The notes: generated by a model from the sequence alone, not told the origin. Positions 9,268-20,045 are shown, counted from the stretch's first letter. The stretch is 64,000 nt of DNA from Thecaphora thlaspeos (GCA_900291925.1 UWYS01000015.1:496001-560000); one strand, 5' to 3'. Made by a program: numbers and translations.

Positions 9268-10928
9268 CTACCAGCCGAATCGCTCGTTTACAAGGCTGAC
9301 CTCTTGGAGGTGAGGCAGGCGTCCTCGGGCCAGATGCAGCTGGGCCTGGGCGATGTGGTTGGCGGCGTCGCTCGACATTGCATCTGGCCCGCAGACGACC
9401 ACGGCCGCCGACGACTTCTCCGAAGACCGCCACGGCCAGCCGCAACCTGTTTCCGACGGGGAGCTGTCTTTGATGCTGTCGCCTTTTTCCATGTCCACCG
9501 CTGCTGCTGCTCCGTCTGTCGATGCCGTCTCAACGGCGGTCGAAGCCGATAGGAACGCTTCGATCTCGTGCGCGATGTCCGGACGGCAGCCTCGTGTTAC
9601 CTCCCACGACGATGGCAAGGAGATCGACGAGTCCTCGCCGCCGTTGTAAGACGTGCGCTGCCCCTGCACCTCCTCCGGCGCGCTGATGTGAATCGCAATG
9701 CTGATAGCGCCTTTGGGTGCGAGCAGTTCGAGCAGTTCGACCATCTTGATGTGCTTGTGCATCCAGCCGACGGCCTCTTCACGTCGGACGGACCACACCT
9801 GCCGTGCTCGCTTCGTCATCGCCGTCCCCTGTCGCCACTGCCAGGCGAGGTCGAGCAACGACGCCATGACCAAGGTAATGCCCGATCCGCCGGCTACAAA
9901 CAGGGCGCCATGGAAGTCAGCCACGCCGGCATCCTGACCGTACGGCCCATCGATGATGGCCGAGAAAGCTGTGGCGGGAAGGGTGTCAAGCAGCTGTTCG
10001 TCGACCGAGCCAGCGCCATAGCCGTCGTCGCCGTCGCTCTCGTGGTCGGTGCCGGGGCGCGCGACCTTGCCGCCCTGCCCAGCAAGCGCTAGCGCGTATA
10101 GCTTCTTTGTCAAGCCGCCGCGGGCCTTGGCCATCAGGACGATGGTGGAGTCCATCTGCCTGCCATCTTCGAGCCTTGGCATCGATATGATGGTGAAGGG
10201 ATGCGCCGCCCACGGCGCCAGCTTGGGGAAGTGGACGAAGACGTGCTGCCCGGGTCTCCATGTCAAGGGGGTGCGGATGGTCAGGCGCGTCAGGTTGCCG
10301 TCGAGCGCCTGAACTCGGCAGCGGCGGAGGCAAAAGATGTTGTGGTTGCTGATCTGTCGGGCGATCCAGAGGAAGACCGAGAACATGTAGAGCGCCGCCG
10401 TAGCCCAGAGGTATCTCCTGTAGCGGCAGCGGTGAATCGGATTAGGCACACCACGGTCAGCTCAGCTCAGCTCAACTGATCTGTCGTTCCTGCCTCTCTG
10501 TCGCAACTCACCAGCTGGTCAGGAGCTGCACCGTATGGACAAACATAAAGACCAGGAAGGTGACGGCGACGGGGGTGTGGACGACGACGAACAGCTCGTA
10601 GCACCTCCCACGCAGGCCGGCAAAGCTGCCAAAGACGAGGACGAAGAGGCAAGCGTAGGCTACGGTTCCCGTGGTGTTCAAGTGATCGCTGAAGTACCAC
10701 TCGCGAAGCGCCGCTATTCCACCTTCTGTGAGCGGCTGGCGAATAAAGGGAATTGTGTGGACGGTGGCGAGGAATAGCATGAATCTGGCAGTGCACTGGT
10801 GATAGACCTGCAGACGCTCGTGGCTGACGCCAGTGAGCATGGAGATGAAGTTGACCTTGGAGCCAAGAACGTAGATGAAGGGCATCAGGCCGAGCGCCAT
10901 CATCCCTGCGCGCAGGGCAAGGCGAGGG
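9268..10928 (-). CDS. Ferric-chelate reductase (FRE/NOX family), N-terminus unresolved
   Basis: This is a membrane flavocytochrome that moves electrons from NADPH through FAD and two hemes to Fe(III)/Cu(II) outside the cell. Exons 10928-10512 and 10417-9268 join across a 94-bp intron as LLTSW|RYLWATAALY. The first exon has the ferric-reductase transmembrane core with four candidate heme histidines (VYHQ, ATVHTIPF, VVHTPV, MFVHTV). The second has the FAD motif HPFTI, the NADPH site GPYGQD, a glycine-rich FVAGGSGITLV and a complete C-terminus VNERFGW. The first visible exon starts inside the domain at a CAG acceptor (10929). The upstream exons (signal region and first membrane segments) were not recognised in 10.9-12.0 kb. 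The gene may be complete with unrecognised exons, or 5'-truncated. A charged, Gly/Asp-rich insert sits between the FAD and NADPH motifs. Confidence 0.85.
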
Positions 10929-12306
10929 CTGCCCAAGGTGTAAGCGACGCGTCGGGCGGGCCGTTGGTGGCAGCGGCGGTGGGAAGGAGTCCAGTGGTGT
11001 TGGCGGCGGCAGTGCCTACTGAGATAGTCGAGACAAGGCGCTCGGGCTGCCGTAGGAGCGATGGCTCAAAGGGACGAGGGGCCGCCTGGCATGTCGAGGA
11101 GCCGATGAGCTGGACAGGTTGCGCTGAAAAGGCTTCGGGGGATGGTGGCTGTCGGAGGCTTTGCAGGCTTTGGCCCTTCTTGCTCTTGCTGGGCACTCCA
11201 AGAGTAGCACCACGGCATATGCTCAGGAGTCGTATGCTTGTGTAGGCACAGAGGCACCATGAAGTCGTGGGAGCCATCCTTGCTCAACCCGCGTGCTTAC
11301 CACCGCGCCGCCACAGCATCCAGCAGCGGGGAGGTCGAGCGGTGGCGGCCACCCACCACCACCGCCACTGTCCGCTCCTCGCCGCTCGGCATCACAGCGA
11401 TGCCGTGAGAGGGGGGGGGGGGGGGGGGGGCTGGTCTGATCTCTTGTGCTGGTTTTCCAGAGAGTTGGGACCGCCGTTGACAAGCTTCTTCGACCTTTCC
11501 GGTGAGGGCTGATCGTCACGCCGCAACCGGCCACGCCGCCGCCGTCGTGTGGAAAGAGGAGCGTTTCAGAGGCAAGAGATGGACCTCTTGGCCGGACAAG
11601 GTCGTGATCGCGTCGTTGGTCATGCTTGTTACCTGGCCTGCGAGGGTGCGCGACGAACAATGGCTGAGCGACTGACTCCGGCAAGCAGCTGCGGCGTGTA
11701 GGGAGGTGGTGCTGTATCGTCACCACCACCGGGACGCAGCAGCGTTGGCGTATACGAGTCTGGCTCTGCAGGCCACCTTGTCGCGACGGCACGACAGCCA
11801 CTCACCGCGACGTGCTTGCCGCAGCAGGGCGAGCGCCGCGATCTGAGTGCCTCGAGCGGACCGAGCTGCTCTGTGGCTCGCATCGCAGGATCCCATAGCG
11901 GCCCTCTTTCTCGAGTGATGGCGAGCAAAAAGGGAAGAGGAGCGATGCTGTTGCTGTATGTCAAAGGTTAGTTAGTACCATATCGGAGCAGGCCAGTGCC
12001 ATCTACTCTTATACGTATCCAAGTCAGCCAGCTCTGTAACGAGCAGCCCAGCGGACTGGCACCTTGCGAGGTGCCAAAGCGCTTCTCTTACGCTCATGAC
12101 CGGCGGTCCGTGGAAGCGATACCCCGCCTCCCAGCCGTTGCAAGCCGAACACGATGGCCTGTTCCTCGAGGTGACTTGGGCCTTCCCGTAAGCTGCCCCT
12201 TTGCCACCTCACCACCATCACGGCCAACTTCCCCCTTCTCGTGAACCGCTCTCCATCTCTCCGCCGCGCAAAGGCCTGCCAACAGCAACGACCAGCAGCA
12301 ACAAGC
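10929..12306. other. Unresolved region, possible 5' part of the ferric reductase
   Basis: About 1.4 kb in which no frame shows hydrophobic segments like those expected for the missing N-terminal half of the reductase. It contains a 20-bp G run at 11411-11430. The right half should hold the promoter of the small secreted protein at 12307. Confidence 0.4.
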
Positions 12307-12664
12307 ATGCACCGACTCTGCCTCTTCTCCGTCCTCGTCGTCCTCTCGCTCCTGCACGTACGTCGCCCCAGCCCATTTGTTCTCCCGCCTTCCCTGATCT
12401 CCCCCTGGACTGAGTACTGACCGTCCGCACCCGCTCTACCACCCCCTGGACCACGTCCGCATCCACTAGGTGGCAGTAGCCCAGACCCTCTTCAGTCAGC
12501 CTTACATCGTACCTGGAACAAGCGAGGACCCGGACGTCTTCTCCACGCTGAGTTCGAGCGACCCCTGTGCTCTTTCTGCCATCCTAGCCTCTCAAACGGG
12601 CGGGTCGGCTGGACTACTCGGTCCCATCACCTGTGGCAGCGTCGGAGCTACCTCGACCGCAGTC

Positions 12665-12706
<42 letters not shown>

Positions 12707-12952
12707 CAGACGCAGAGTAGCACCAGCACCGGCGCGCGCTACACCTCCGAGCCCACCTCCAGCAGTACAGCTCCCCTCCTCACGACGACGACCGCGTCTC
12801 AGACTTCGTCCGCAGCCGGACAGGGTAATGCCTCTACGGCCCGTTCCTCGCCCCGCGCATCCGGCTACGGGGGCGTGATGATCTGTACCACACTGGCGCT
12901 TCTCGTCGGTCTGACTTGGTTCCTGGACGAGCTGCTTGTCTGGCTCGTCTAG
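12307..12952 (+). CDS. Small secreted or surface-anchored Ser/Thr-rich protein
   Basis: Exons are 12307-12357 and 12470-12952 (GTACGT donor, CACTAG acceptor), giving 177 aa. The intron splits the signal peptide: MHRLCLFSVLVVLSLLH joins VAVAQTLF, with a likely cleavage after AVA. A short domain with two cysteines follows (about residues 25-75), then a Ser/Thr/Ala-rich stretch. This includes an (AT)n run encoded by a CAACGG hexanucleotide repeat at about 12664-12708. The C-terminus is hydrophobic (MICTTLALLVGLTWFL), fitting a membrane anchor or GPI signal. No family was recognised. Such proteins are usually cell-wall or plasma-membrane mucins; that is inference from composition. Confidence 0.75.
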
Positions 12953-13127
12953 ACCCTACGTATCTGCGCATCCTTTTCCTTTTCCCTCCTCTCCAAGACG
13001 TTTGCTTCCTCGACGACTCGGACTGTATAGGCACGGTGTACTTGGTAAACTGTAGAGGGTACGGTTTTGCGTTTACGCACACGAGGCGCCCGACTCTAGT
13101 GACATCTACGGCACGTCCACCGCCGCG

Positions 13128-15539
13128 CTATCCCAGGTTGACATCGGAGGCGACACATCCGACATTGCCCCAGTAGTCCCTCCCTCGGACCGCGATCCTG
13201 TAGCGCCCTCTACCCTCGTCCATCAGTTCCGCGACGTCGAGCGAACCGCTAACCTTGGGCTCGCCCCGAACCTGTCTGCCCACGACGTAGAAGAGCCGCT
13301 TCGACTTTTCGTCAAACTGGCTCGTAAACTTGGTCGGAAACCAGGTACCGTAGGAGAACGAGGCGAGGTAGTGCGAGAAGAGCTTGGAGCGCCACCGCAC
13401 GCTCGCCGGCGCTGCGGGCTGGTCGAAGGGTGAGGTCCAGGCGCTGGGGATCTGCATGGGGCGTGAGAGGAAGCGACGAGAAGAAGAAGGAATCGACGGT
13501 GTCGGCACGGCGTAAGCAGGGCCGACGTCGCGGTCAAGGAAGAAGAGAGGGGGCCGACGGCGGGCAACGAAACGCACCTTGCTGTGCTCCCACATGTTCC
13601 TCCACTTATACGTTTGGTCCTCATCGCCTCCCAGATCGCAAGGCTTCTCCTTGTCCGGCGGCCTCTCGCCATCCCTTTTCTTCCGCACACCCAGATCCAT
13701 CGCGTAGAGCGCGAGCGGCTCCATCCCGTCGGCCGGATCGCCGGGCGTAGCCTGGAACGCCTCGAAGCCGGCGTACATCTCGATCTGGCCCGTCAACGTC
13801 GGGACGAAGAAGTCGTCGGAAGAGGCAAAGGCGACGGACGGGACATTGAGCGGATCCGTCGACGGTCTGGCAAAGTAGAGCGTCGTCGGCGAGCCGTAGG
13901 GAGGGACGTTGGAGCGGTACCGCTTGCCGTCGCGCGTTCGGCCGTCGCGGAAGACCTGCAGGGGCTGGAAGTACTGCCACCCGAGCTCGTCCGGGTCCTT
14001 CCACTCTGTCCAGTCGCGGTGCGGCCGCGCGACTCGGACCTCGAGCTTGCGATAGCGGTACGGGTAGTAGCGCACGGAGCGGTCGTCTTTCGTCTCGGAG
14101 TGGTCGGCCGGCGGCTCAGTGGAGGGTGGCATCGACGAGAGACCTTCGCGCAGCGCGTGCCCAAGGACGTCACCGCGCGCCACCTCATCGCCTTCCGAGA
14201 GCGAGAGGGTGCTGGGGTCGATGCCAAAGATCTGGTAGACGATCGACCACTCGTCGCGGATCATCAAGCAGTGGTCGGACTCGTCGTTCCATCCTGCCCC
14301 GTCGCCGACCAGCGGAGGCCGGCGACGGAGGTATGGGCGGGACCAGACCACCTGGCCCGCAACAGGTGCAAAGACCTCTTCGGGCGGGGGCAGAAGCATG
14401 GACGACGACGACGACGACGACACATCGAGCTCCGACGACGTGCTGCTGGTGTCGTTGTGCGATGAGGGCGATGGGATCGTCAGGGCGGGCGGGATGCGGA
14501 TCTGGACGCCGAGATTCCACGACGACTGTTCAACGTAAACGCCCTGCTGCGGATCGGCTGGCTCGTCCTTGCTCGTCTTTGGGATAAAGGGGTTCTCCAT
14601 GGATCCGCTGATGCGGTTGGAGTCATCCTCGCGCCACTCGCGATCGTCTGTGCCGAGCCTTCGAGATCGGGCGTTGCCAGCCAGAGGCCAGGATGCGCGG
14701 GAGTCGAATAGGCGAAGCTGGCCGACCCACCAAAGCCGCTCGACGCTGCGGCTGGAAGGGTGGCGGCTGTTGTTTGCGGGGACAGAGAGACTGACGACGT
14801 AGCTGTCGAGCGACTCGTCATCGTGGTCGTGGTCGTGGTCGTGGTCATGCTTATTGGCCTCTAGCCTGATGTAGGTTTGAGACCAGTGCTGGTGCCAGCC
14901 TGGACAGGCGTGAGAGTCGAGGACGATGCGGCCGCCTGCCTTTACTGCGCCGGGATGATGGAAGCGACACTCGAGGGTGCCTGCTGCGTTGGTGGCTTGG
15001 TCGTGTCCGGTTCGTGCGGCGTGGAGGTCGTCGCGCTCGCAGCTTTCGATGCCGCCGTAGTGTGTGCCGCATTCGAGCATGACTTGGTCGCGGGTGCGTC
15101 TTCTGACTGGGTTGAGGTGAACGACGATGGACTCGGCTCTGTAGACATGCGTGTCGATGTAGAGGGTCAGGGACAGCGGAGAGAAGGCAGGCTGAGCATG
15201 CTTGCCGAACGCTTCGAGGGAGGGGGCTGGGTGGCCTGCGAGAGTGTGCGCGTCATTGATGTAGAGGCCGTGGTGAGAGAGGCGGACGGAAGGAACGATT
15301 GCGAGGTCGTCATCTGGGATCTGGCGGTGGGATGTATGGGAGACTCGGTGCTGTTGCGGTGTCGCGATGATGTGCTGTTGATGCTGCGACCGGTGCGACC
15401 GGTGCGACTGCTGGAAGAAGGGTAGCTGGGCAGCTGTGGCCGAGGGGACAAGCGGGGCGAGGAGAAGGACGACGACGGGCAGGAGGAGGTGGAGACGTGC
15501 GAGCCAGTGGCATGGTGATGCGGCGTGCGATTGTGGCAT
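13128..15539 (-). CDS. Large secreted protein with M23/LytM-like segment
   Basis: The start at 15539 is chosen because it gives a signal peptide (hydrophobic core ARLHLLLPVVVLLLAPLVPSATA). The frame runs uninterrupted to 13128. An in-frame 126-bp intron, 13577-13452 (GTGCGT donor, ATGCAG acceptor), probably removes a Pro/Arg-rich 42-residue stretch and leaves about 761 aa. The middle has EEVFAPVAGQVVWS, later DHCLMIRDEWSIVYQIFG, then GDEVARGDVLGHA. This order of strands resembles the peptidase M23 (LytM) barrel, but the usual metal-binding H-x-H is not seen (YQIFG in its place), so catalysis is doubtful. A His/Asp repeat (KHDHDHDHDHDDE) could bind metal. Further regions with RDGRTRDGKRY and GYGTWFPTKF-like segments are unassigned. 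It shares a 397-bp divergent promoter region with the thioesterase. Confidence 0.72.
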   Translation of the reverse strand: MPQSHAASPCHWLARLHLLLPVVVLLLAPLVPSATAAQLPFFQQSHRSHRSQHQQHIIATPQQHRVSHTSHRQIPDDDLAIVPSVRLSHHGLYINDAHTLAGHPAPSLEAFGKHAQPAFSPLSLTLYIDTHVYRAESIVVHLNPVRRRTRDQVMLECGTHYGGIESCERDDLHAARTGHDQATNAAGTLECRFHHPGAVKAGGRIVLDSHACPGWHQHWSQTYIRLEANKHDHDHDHDHDDESLDSYVVSLSVPANNSRHPSSRSVERLWWVGQLRLFDSRASWPLAGNARSRRLGTDDREWREDDSNRISGSMENPFIPKTSKDEPADPQQGVYVEQSSWNLGVQIRIPPALTIPSPSSHNDTSSTSSELDVSSSSSSSMLLPPPEEVFAPVAGQVVWSRPYLRRRPPLVGDGAGWNDESDHCLMIRDEWSIVYQIFGIDPSTLSLSEGDEVARGDVLGHALREGLSSMPPSTEPPADHSETKDDRSVRYYPYRYRKLEVRVARPHRDWTEWKDPDELGWQYFQPLQVFRDGRTRDGKRYRSNVPPYGSPTTLYFARPSTDPLNVPSVAFASSDDFFVPTLTGQIEMYAGFEAFQATPGDPADGMEPLALYAMDLGVRKKRDGERPPDKEKPCDLGGDEDQTYKWRNMWEHSKVRFVARRRPPLFFLDRDVGPAYAVPTPSIPSSSRRFLSRPMQIPSAWTSPFDQPAAPASVRWRSKLFSHYLASFSYGTWFPTKFTSQFDEKSKRLFYVVGRQVRGEPKVSGSLDVAELMDEGRGRYRIAVRGRDYWGNVGCVASDVNLG

Positions 15540-15936
15540 GCTGATGAAGCTGTTGTGTTGTATGGGGTTGGTGGTGAGGGGTGAAGGTGAAGGTGAAGAA
15601 GAAGAAGAAGAAAAAGAAGAAAAAGACGGGCAAAGCAGGCTGGCGCCCAAGTGGAGGTGGCTGGCAGGCAGCAGCAGCAGCAGCAGCAGGGCACCGGGCA
15701 CGGGCCATGCGCCCAACGACGCTTACCGACACCGGGCACGGGCCCACCTCGGCCCTGCAAAAGCCGAGCACCGCCCCGCTGCCGCCCCGCTGCCGCCCCG
15801 CACTTTGACGTGTGGCAAGTGGCCCATACCTTTTCTTCTTCCTCGCTCCTCGCTCCTCGCTCCTCCTTCCTCCTTGCCCCTCGCTACTGCCAAACACAGA
15901 CACACACATAGACACACACACACACACACACACACC
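15540..15936. promoter_or_regulatory. Divergent promoter region with CA microsatellite
   Basis: This region separates the start codons of the secreted M23-like protein (-) and the thioesterase (+). It contains a GAAGAAGAAG purine run (about 15596-15625), a CAG run (15673-15690) and a (CA)n run at about 15899-15934 that abuts the thioesterase ATG and must lie in its 5' UTR. Promoter function is inferred from position only. Confidence 0.5.
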
Positions 15937-17034
15937 ATGCACTCGACCACCACTCGCCTCTTCCTGCACCAGCAGCCCACTGCCCGCGCCGGCCTCGTCG
16001 CCCTTTCACCGCGCTCCTTGTCCGCTCCTGCCCTGCGTCCGAGGGCTGCCTCTATACCGTCCGCAACGGCACCTCAAAGGCCCGACTTCGCGCGAATGTA
16101 CAACGCTCGCCCCCTCTCCACCACACCGCCTCGCAGGGGCGCTGCCTCGGCCGTCGGCACCCTCCTCCTCCTCTCCGTCGTCGGCGTCGCCTCTTACGTA
16201 GTCGGTTCCCTCTACCCTTCCGCTCTCCTCACCATGATCCACCCGCGCCCCGGTCCTCCTCGCCTGCGCCACGACAGCCCAGAAGCAGACGCCCACGTCG
16301 CCGCCATCGAAAAGGCCCTCCACGACCTCCCCATCGTAAGGCAGCTAAAAGCCCAGTCCGTAGCCAGCGGCGCAGCCGCAGACCTCCCCGCCTGCAAGCA
16401 GGGCACCCTCGATCCCACCCAGCAAAAGCTCATCCCCGCCGACGGCAAGATCGAGGGCGCCAACATCGCCCTCTCTGGCCCGGGCCTCGAGGGGGGAGAA
16501 GCCGACAAACACCACTACGTCATGACCCGCCCCTACCTCCGCTACGACCTTGAAAAGGCGCAGCACTCGCTCACCGCCGGCTCCCTCCGCGGCCCGGGCA
16601 TGCTCGCCATCCCGCCCGTCGTGTTCGCAAAGACGGCCGTCGGCGCAAGGCAGACGGGCGGAAGCGAGGGCGACGCCATCGTCCTCGTCCACCTCGGCCG
16701 CAGCCTGTGCGGCCACGACGCCATCATCCACGGCGGCATGCTCGCCACCATCTGCGACGAAGCACTCGCTCGCACGGCCATGTACAACCTGCCCGGACAC
16801 ATCGGCGTCACGGCAAAGCTAGAGATCAACTACCGCAAGCCCACGCGCGCCGACCAGTTCATCGTCGTCACGACGTCCCTGACCGAGGCAAAGGGGAGGA
16901 AGGCCTCCGTCGTCGCAAAAGTCGAGGACGTCAATGGAACGCTCCTGCTCGACAGCAAGGCCCTCTTTGTAGAGCCAAAGTACGCTAGGTTCTTGTTGGA
17001 CGGCAAGACGATGAAGAAGCACCTCGAGGGATGA
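15937..17034 (+). CDS. Mitochondrial hotdog-fold thioesterase-like protein
   Basis: Single exon, 365 aa. It has an N-terminal Arg/Ser-rich presequence with few acidic residues, fitting mitochondrial import. One transmembrane segment follows (AVGTLLLLSVVGVASYVVGSLY, about residues 70-91). The C-terminal half is a PaaI/4HBT-type hotdog domain with the characteristic helix motif HGGMLATICDEALAR (about 267-281) and the strands ITAKLEINYRKPTR-like and FIVVTTSLTEAKGRKA. Fungal relatives include the yeast Fmp10 type of membrane-anchored mitochondrial thioesterase; substrate unknown. The first ATG after the CA run was chosen because the presequence begins there. Confidence 0.88.
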   Translation: MHSTTTRLFLHQQPTARAGLVALSPRSLSAPALRPRAASIPSATAPQRPDFARMYNARPLSTTPPRRGAASAVGTLLLLSVVGVASYVVGSLYPSALLTMIHPRPGPPRLRHDSPEADAHVAAIEKALHDLPIVRQLKAQSVASGAAADLPACKQGTLDPTQQKLIPADGKIEGANIALSGPGLEGGEADKHHYVMTRPYLRYDLEKAQHSLTAGSLRGPGMLAIPPVVFAKTAVGARQTGGSEGDAIVLVHLGRSLCGHDAIIHGGMLATICDEALARTAMYNLPGHIGVTAKLEINYRKPTRADQFIVVTTSLTEAKGRKASVVAKVEDVNGTLLLDSKALFVEPKYARFLLDGKTMKKHLEG

Positions 17035-17204
17035 GCCGCGTGGTCCCCCCGACGTGAGGTTGCAGAGTTCGGCCAAGCATATAGACGATGGAGTGCGATA
17101 GGAACAGAAGAGCGGGTGGATGGGGGTCGTTGATGCTGATGCTGTTGCTGATGCTGTATACTACTAGATGCGAAACAAGAGTCGGAAGCCTGGCAGACCG
17201 GCCA

Positions 17205-18203
17205 CTAGAGGTTACACCAGACTCCAAACTCATTCGCCGGTCCCCTATGCCTGACGTCGAGCGGCAGTCTCTGCATCGTCTGACCTTGCTCTTTGGCCGC
17301 GTCGTCGAGGTACATCTCCTTTACCTGCTCGACGATGCTATCGCCAGTGACGAGGACAACCTTTCCTCGGTTTCCGGGCTTCTTGATTTTCGTGACGGTC
17401 TGAGCGATCTTGTGGTTGGTATCGACGCTGAGAAAGGGCGGATCGACGATGCACAGATCCACCTCTCCCTCTAGCTCGGTCGGGTAGGATGGAGGAGCGT
17501 TGAGGTCGTATTTGACGAAATCGTCAGCGCCAAGGAGGGAGAAGGGCGTGTCGAATTCCAACAACTTGGTGCTGGTCGGCGTGGCGATGGAGGCGTGGCA
17601 AAAGTGGTGGAAGCCGACGTAGGCGGTGGGCGAGCAGAGGAAAGCTATCGTCTTTCTCTCTTTCGTCCCCTCGTCGTTGATGCTACTGCCGCCGTCGTCG
17701 TTGGGGTCGGTGGAGAGATGCAGGATGGAACGAATCGTCTCGACGAGCTCCTGGGTAAAGTCGTCGGTGTAGCAAAATTGCGAAAGCTGCCAATCCTCTC
17801 TGAAGAGTGTGTAAAGGGTTTGCAACGTCATGCCCTTGCCCCGACGCTCCTCTGCACCTTGCGCATCGTCGTCTTCCTCTTCGATGCCACCGGAAGGCTG
17901 GAATTGGATCGGAAGAGAACCACCTCCGATGTGGTAGGGATCGTCAAAGCTTATCCCGTCGAGACGTTCGAGATCGGCGAGCGCTTCCGACTCGTCGACG
18001 ACTCCGTACGTCCCTTCTTTGCGGCCCTTTCTTTTGCCCTGCCGACCGCGCTCGACGTGGAGCGAGGAAGAGGAGGAGGAGGAGGAGGAGGAGAGGGGGT
18101 CGAGCGTCTCGGTGTGCAGCGAGGGGGGAGAGGTGCCCTCGATTCCCTGCGGCGCGGTCGAGGACGAGGCGCGCGCGTCGGCGACGGCGATGGAAGAGCT
18201 CAT
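17205..18203 (-). CDS. EFM5: eEF1A lysine methyltransferase, N6AMT2/Efm5 family
   Basis: Single exon, 332 aa. The family was first taken for N6-adenine DNA methyltransferases but methylates a lysine of translation elongation factor 1A (Efm5 in yeast, EEF1AKMT1 in human). Seen: LSQFCYTDDFTQELVE (QFWY-type substrate motif), IAFLCSPTAYVGF, a D-L-C-I-V-D-P-P-F catalytic motif (DPPF near residue 258), KVVLVTGDSIVEQV and a C-terminal RHRGPANEFGVWCNL matching the family end. An N-terminal extension of about 110 residues is rich in Ser, Asp and Glu, and there is an acidic insert before the core. It converges with the thioesterase, the ends being 170 bp apart. Confidence 0.9.
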   Translation of the reverse strand: MSSSIAVADARASSSTAPQGIEGTSPPSLHTETLDPLSSSSSSSSSSLHVERGRQGKRKGRKEGTYGVVDESEALADLERLDGISFDDPYHIGGGSLPIQFQPSGGIEEEDDDAQGAEERRGKGMTLQTLYTLFREDWQLSQFCYTDDFTQELVETIRSILHLSTDPNDDGGSSINDEGTKERKTIAFLCSPTAYVGFHHFCHASIATPTSTKLLEFDTPFSLLGADDFVKYDLNAPPSYPTELEGEVDLCIVDPPFLSVDTNHKIAQTVTKIKKPGNRGKVVLVTGDSIVEQVKEMYLDDAAKEQGQTMQRLPLDVRHRGPANEFGVWCNL

Positions 18204-18905
18204 TTCCGGGCTGGATGGGTACGACGGTGGTGGTGGTGACGGTGGTCAGTCGTGGGTGATGGTGTCGAACGAGAAGAAGCGTAAGCCCGTCGGATGACGA
18301 GAGTGTCGGTCGGCCCCACCTTGCCAGCACGGCAAGCAGCGAGCGCACCCGAGCAGCTCGGTCGTCGACGGCAAGGGAGAAACTTGTTCAATAGTTAGCT
18401 CACTCCCTCTGCAATTGCGGCGGACGGGAGAAAACAAGGAGAGGGCTCGAGGCGATCATGCAGGGTCCGACGAACGCGGCATCATCGCCCACTCGCCCAC
18501 CCCATCCTCTCTGCATCCGCATCCGCGGCATCACGAATCTGGGCGCTTCCTTCCACCGCCGCACGCCGACGCAGCCGTGCCTTGGTACAACAACAACACT
18601 TCCGCAACCGAGACGGGCAGCAACACTACAGTGCATTACCCTACAAGCGCGCCTGGTCGGCCAAATGTACGGCTTCGAACACGAGAGAGAGAGACGCAGG
18701 AAAGAGGAGCTTCTGTCACCGTCCAGAAGCATATTCCATCCAAGCAAAGCTGAGCAACTAGAGCCCGTCCAGGGTTCCACTCCGAGCACGTCACGGTGCG
18801 GACCCGACGGACGAGGAAGCACATCAAGAACAGAGAGACAGGCTCGAGCAGGCGAGTCCATAACCTCCCGCCGGGCGCGAGCCGAGTGTACGAGGCCATA
18901 CCTCT
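18204..18905. other. Intergenic region, nothing recognised
   Basis: About 700 bp between the EFM5 start and the 3' end of the next minus-strand gene. Only short, unconserved frames are present. It should contain the EFM5 promoter. Confidence 0.5.
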
Positions 18906-20045
18906 TTAGAGACCCGCCACGGTCCTCCAGCCTCCCGCCGCCACCGCCAGTACAGAGACGGCCAACATGGTCGCATACCACGCCACTCCGTGGACGCGTG
19001 CGATCCGCTTGGCGTTGGACTGGAAGATGGCGCCCGTCGACTGGTCGTGGTAGCCCGCCCCCGTCGTGCTCACGTCGGTATACATGCCTGGAGAACCCGG
19101 CGTAACCGTCCCCACATTGCTGTTGGCCGATGCGACGCCGCCGAGCAGCGCAGAGCCAAAGCTGCAGATGTTGCGGATGTTCGAGACCAAGTTGCCGGCT
19201 CCCGTCCCCTGCGGATCGGTGCCGAGATAGTAGCACTGATGTGTGTGCTGCCGAGTGCAGAGTCGGGGGTTGGGATTGAGATGGTGTTCGTCTACCTTCC
19301 TGCTCTCAAAAATCTGACCAAGGCCGTCTCGGCATGTCGAACGTGGCGTTGAGCTCGCTTTCAAGCTAGAAAAACTCACCTGGAAGCAGTCGACGCACTG
19401 CGGGAAGGCTGATTCGAAGGTGTCGGTGCAGGCGCACTTGATCACCTCGACTGCAGCGATCAGAGCACCGTAAGAGGGCGGAAAGATCAGTGACTAGATG
19501 CGAAAACCCCTGCGTCCGGCGCTCGCACCACGTCCTACGCGTCACTCACTGTAGGCCAGAGGCGAATTGAAGATGGACGTAGCGTTGGCAAAGACCGAGG
19601 CGGCCCGCATGCAGCTGCTAATCCCGCCTGTCGTGTAAGCGGCCTCGCACTTGGGGCACGATGGGATGTCGGCGGGAAAGGTCGGCTGTCCCATGGCTGC
19701 GAGCGGGACCGAGGGCTGGTCGGACTGGCGCTTCGACGGGGTGGGCGCCCATTCCCCGGCGTCGCTGCGCTTGTCGGCGAGCACGACGTCGGACCAGCTG
19801 TACGCGTCCGCCTCGTCCTGGTGGCTCGGAGCGTAGAAGGCGTAGAGGTCGTCTGGTGTCGGATCGACGGGCAGGCGTCGAGGAACGGGAGTGGGGCGGG
19901 CGACGGCAACGACGGCGGCTCGCTTGTCGAGCAGGGGCACGGCGTGCGCCCGGTCGATGACGAGGTGGCAGACGACGACAAGCAGGCCGAGCAGCATGCT
20001 GGTCAGCATGGCGGGCGATCGCAGCGTGGAATTGGCAGACGGCAT
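18906..20045 (-). CDS. Secreted cysteine-containing protein with C-terminal anchor
   Basis: Three exons, 20045-19550, 19450-19380 and 19235-18906, each with clean GT-AG junctions and consistent phase; 298 aa. The start gives a signal peptide (MLLGLLVVVCHLVIDRAHA), followed by a possible KR processing site (LLDKRA). The mature part has a Cys cluster: CPKCEAAY, SSCMRAAS, then IKCACTDTFESAFPQCVDCF, CYYLGTD and NICSFG. The C-terminus is hydrophobic (AWYATMLAVSVLAVAAGGW), as for a GPI-anchored fungal wall protein. The pattern resembles small Cys-rich surface proteins of basidiomycetes, but I recognise no named family. Function unknown. Confidence 0.78.

Noticed and set aside
9353..10092. Plus-strand frames opposite the ferric reductase
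   Set aside because: Antisense shadows of a clearly conserved minus-strand enzyme.
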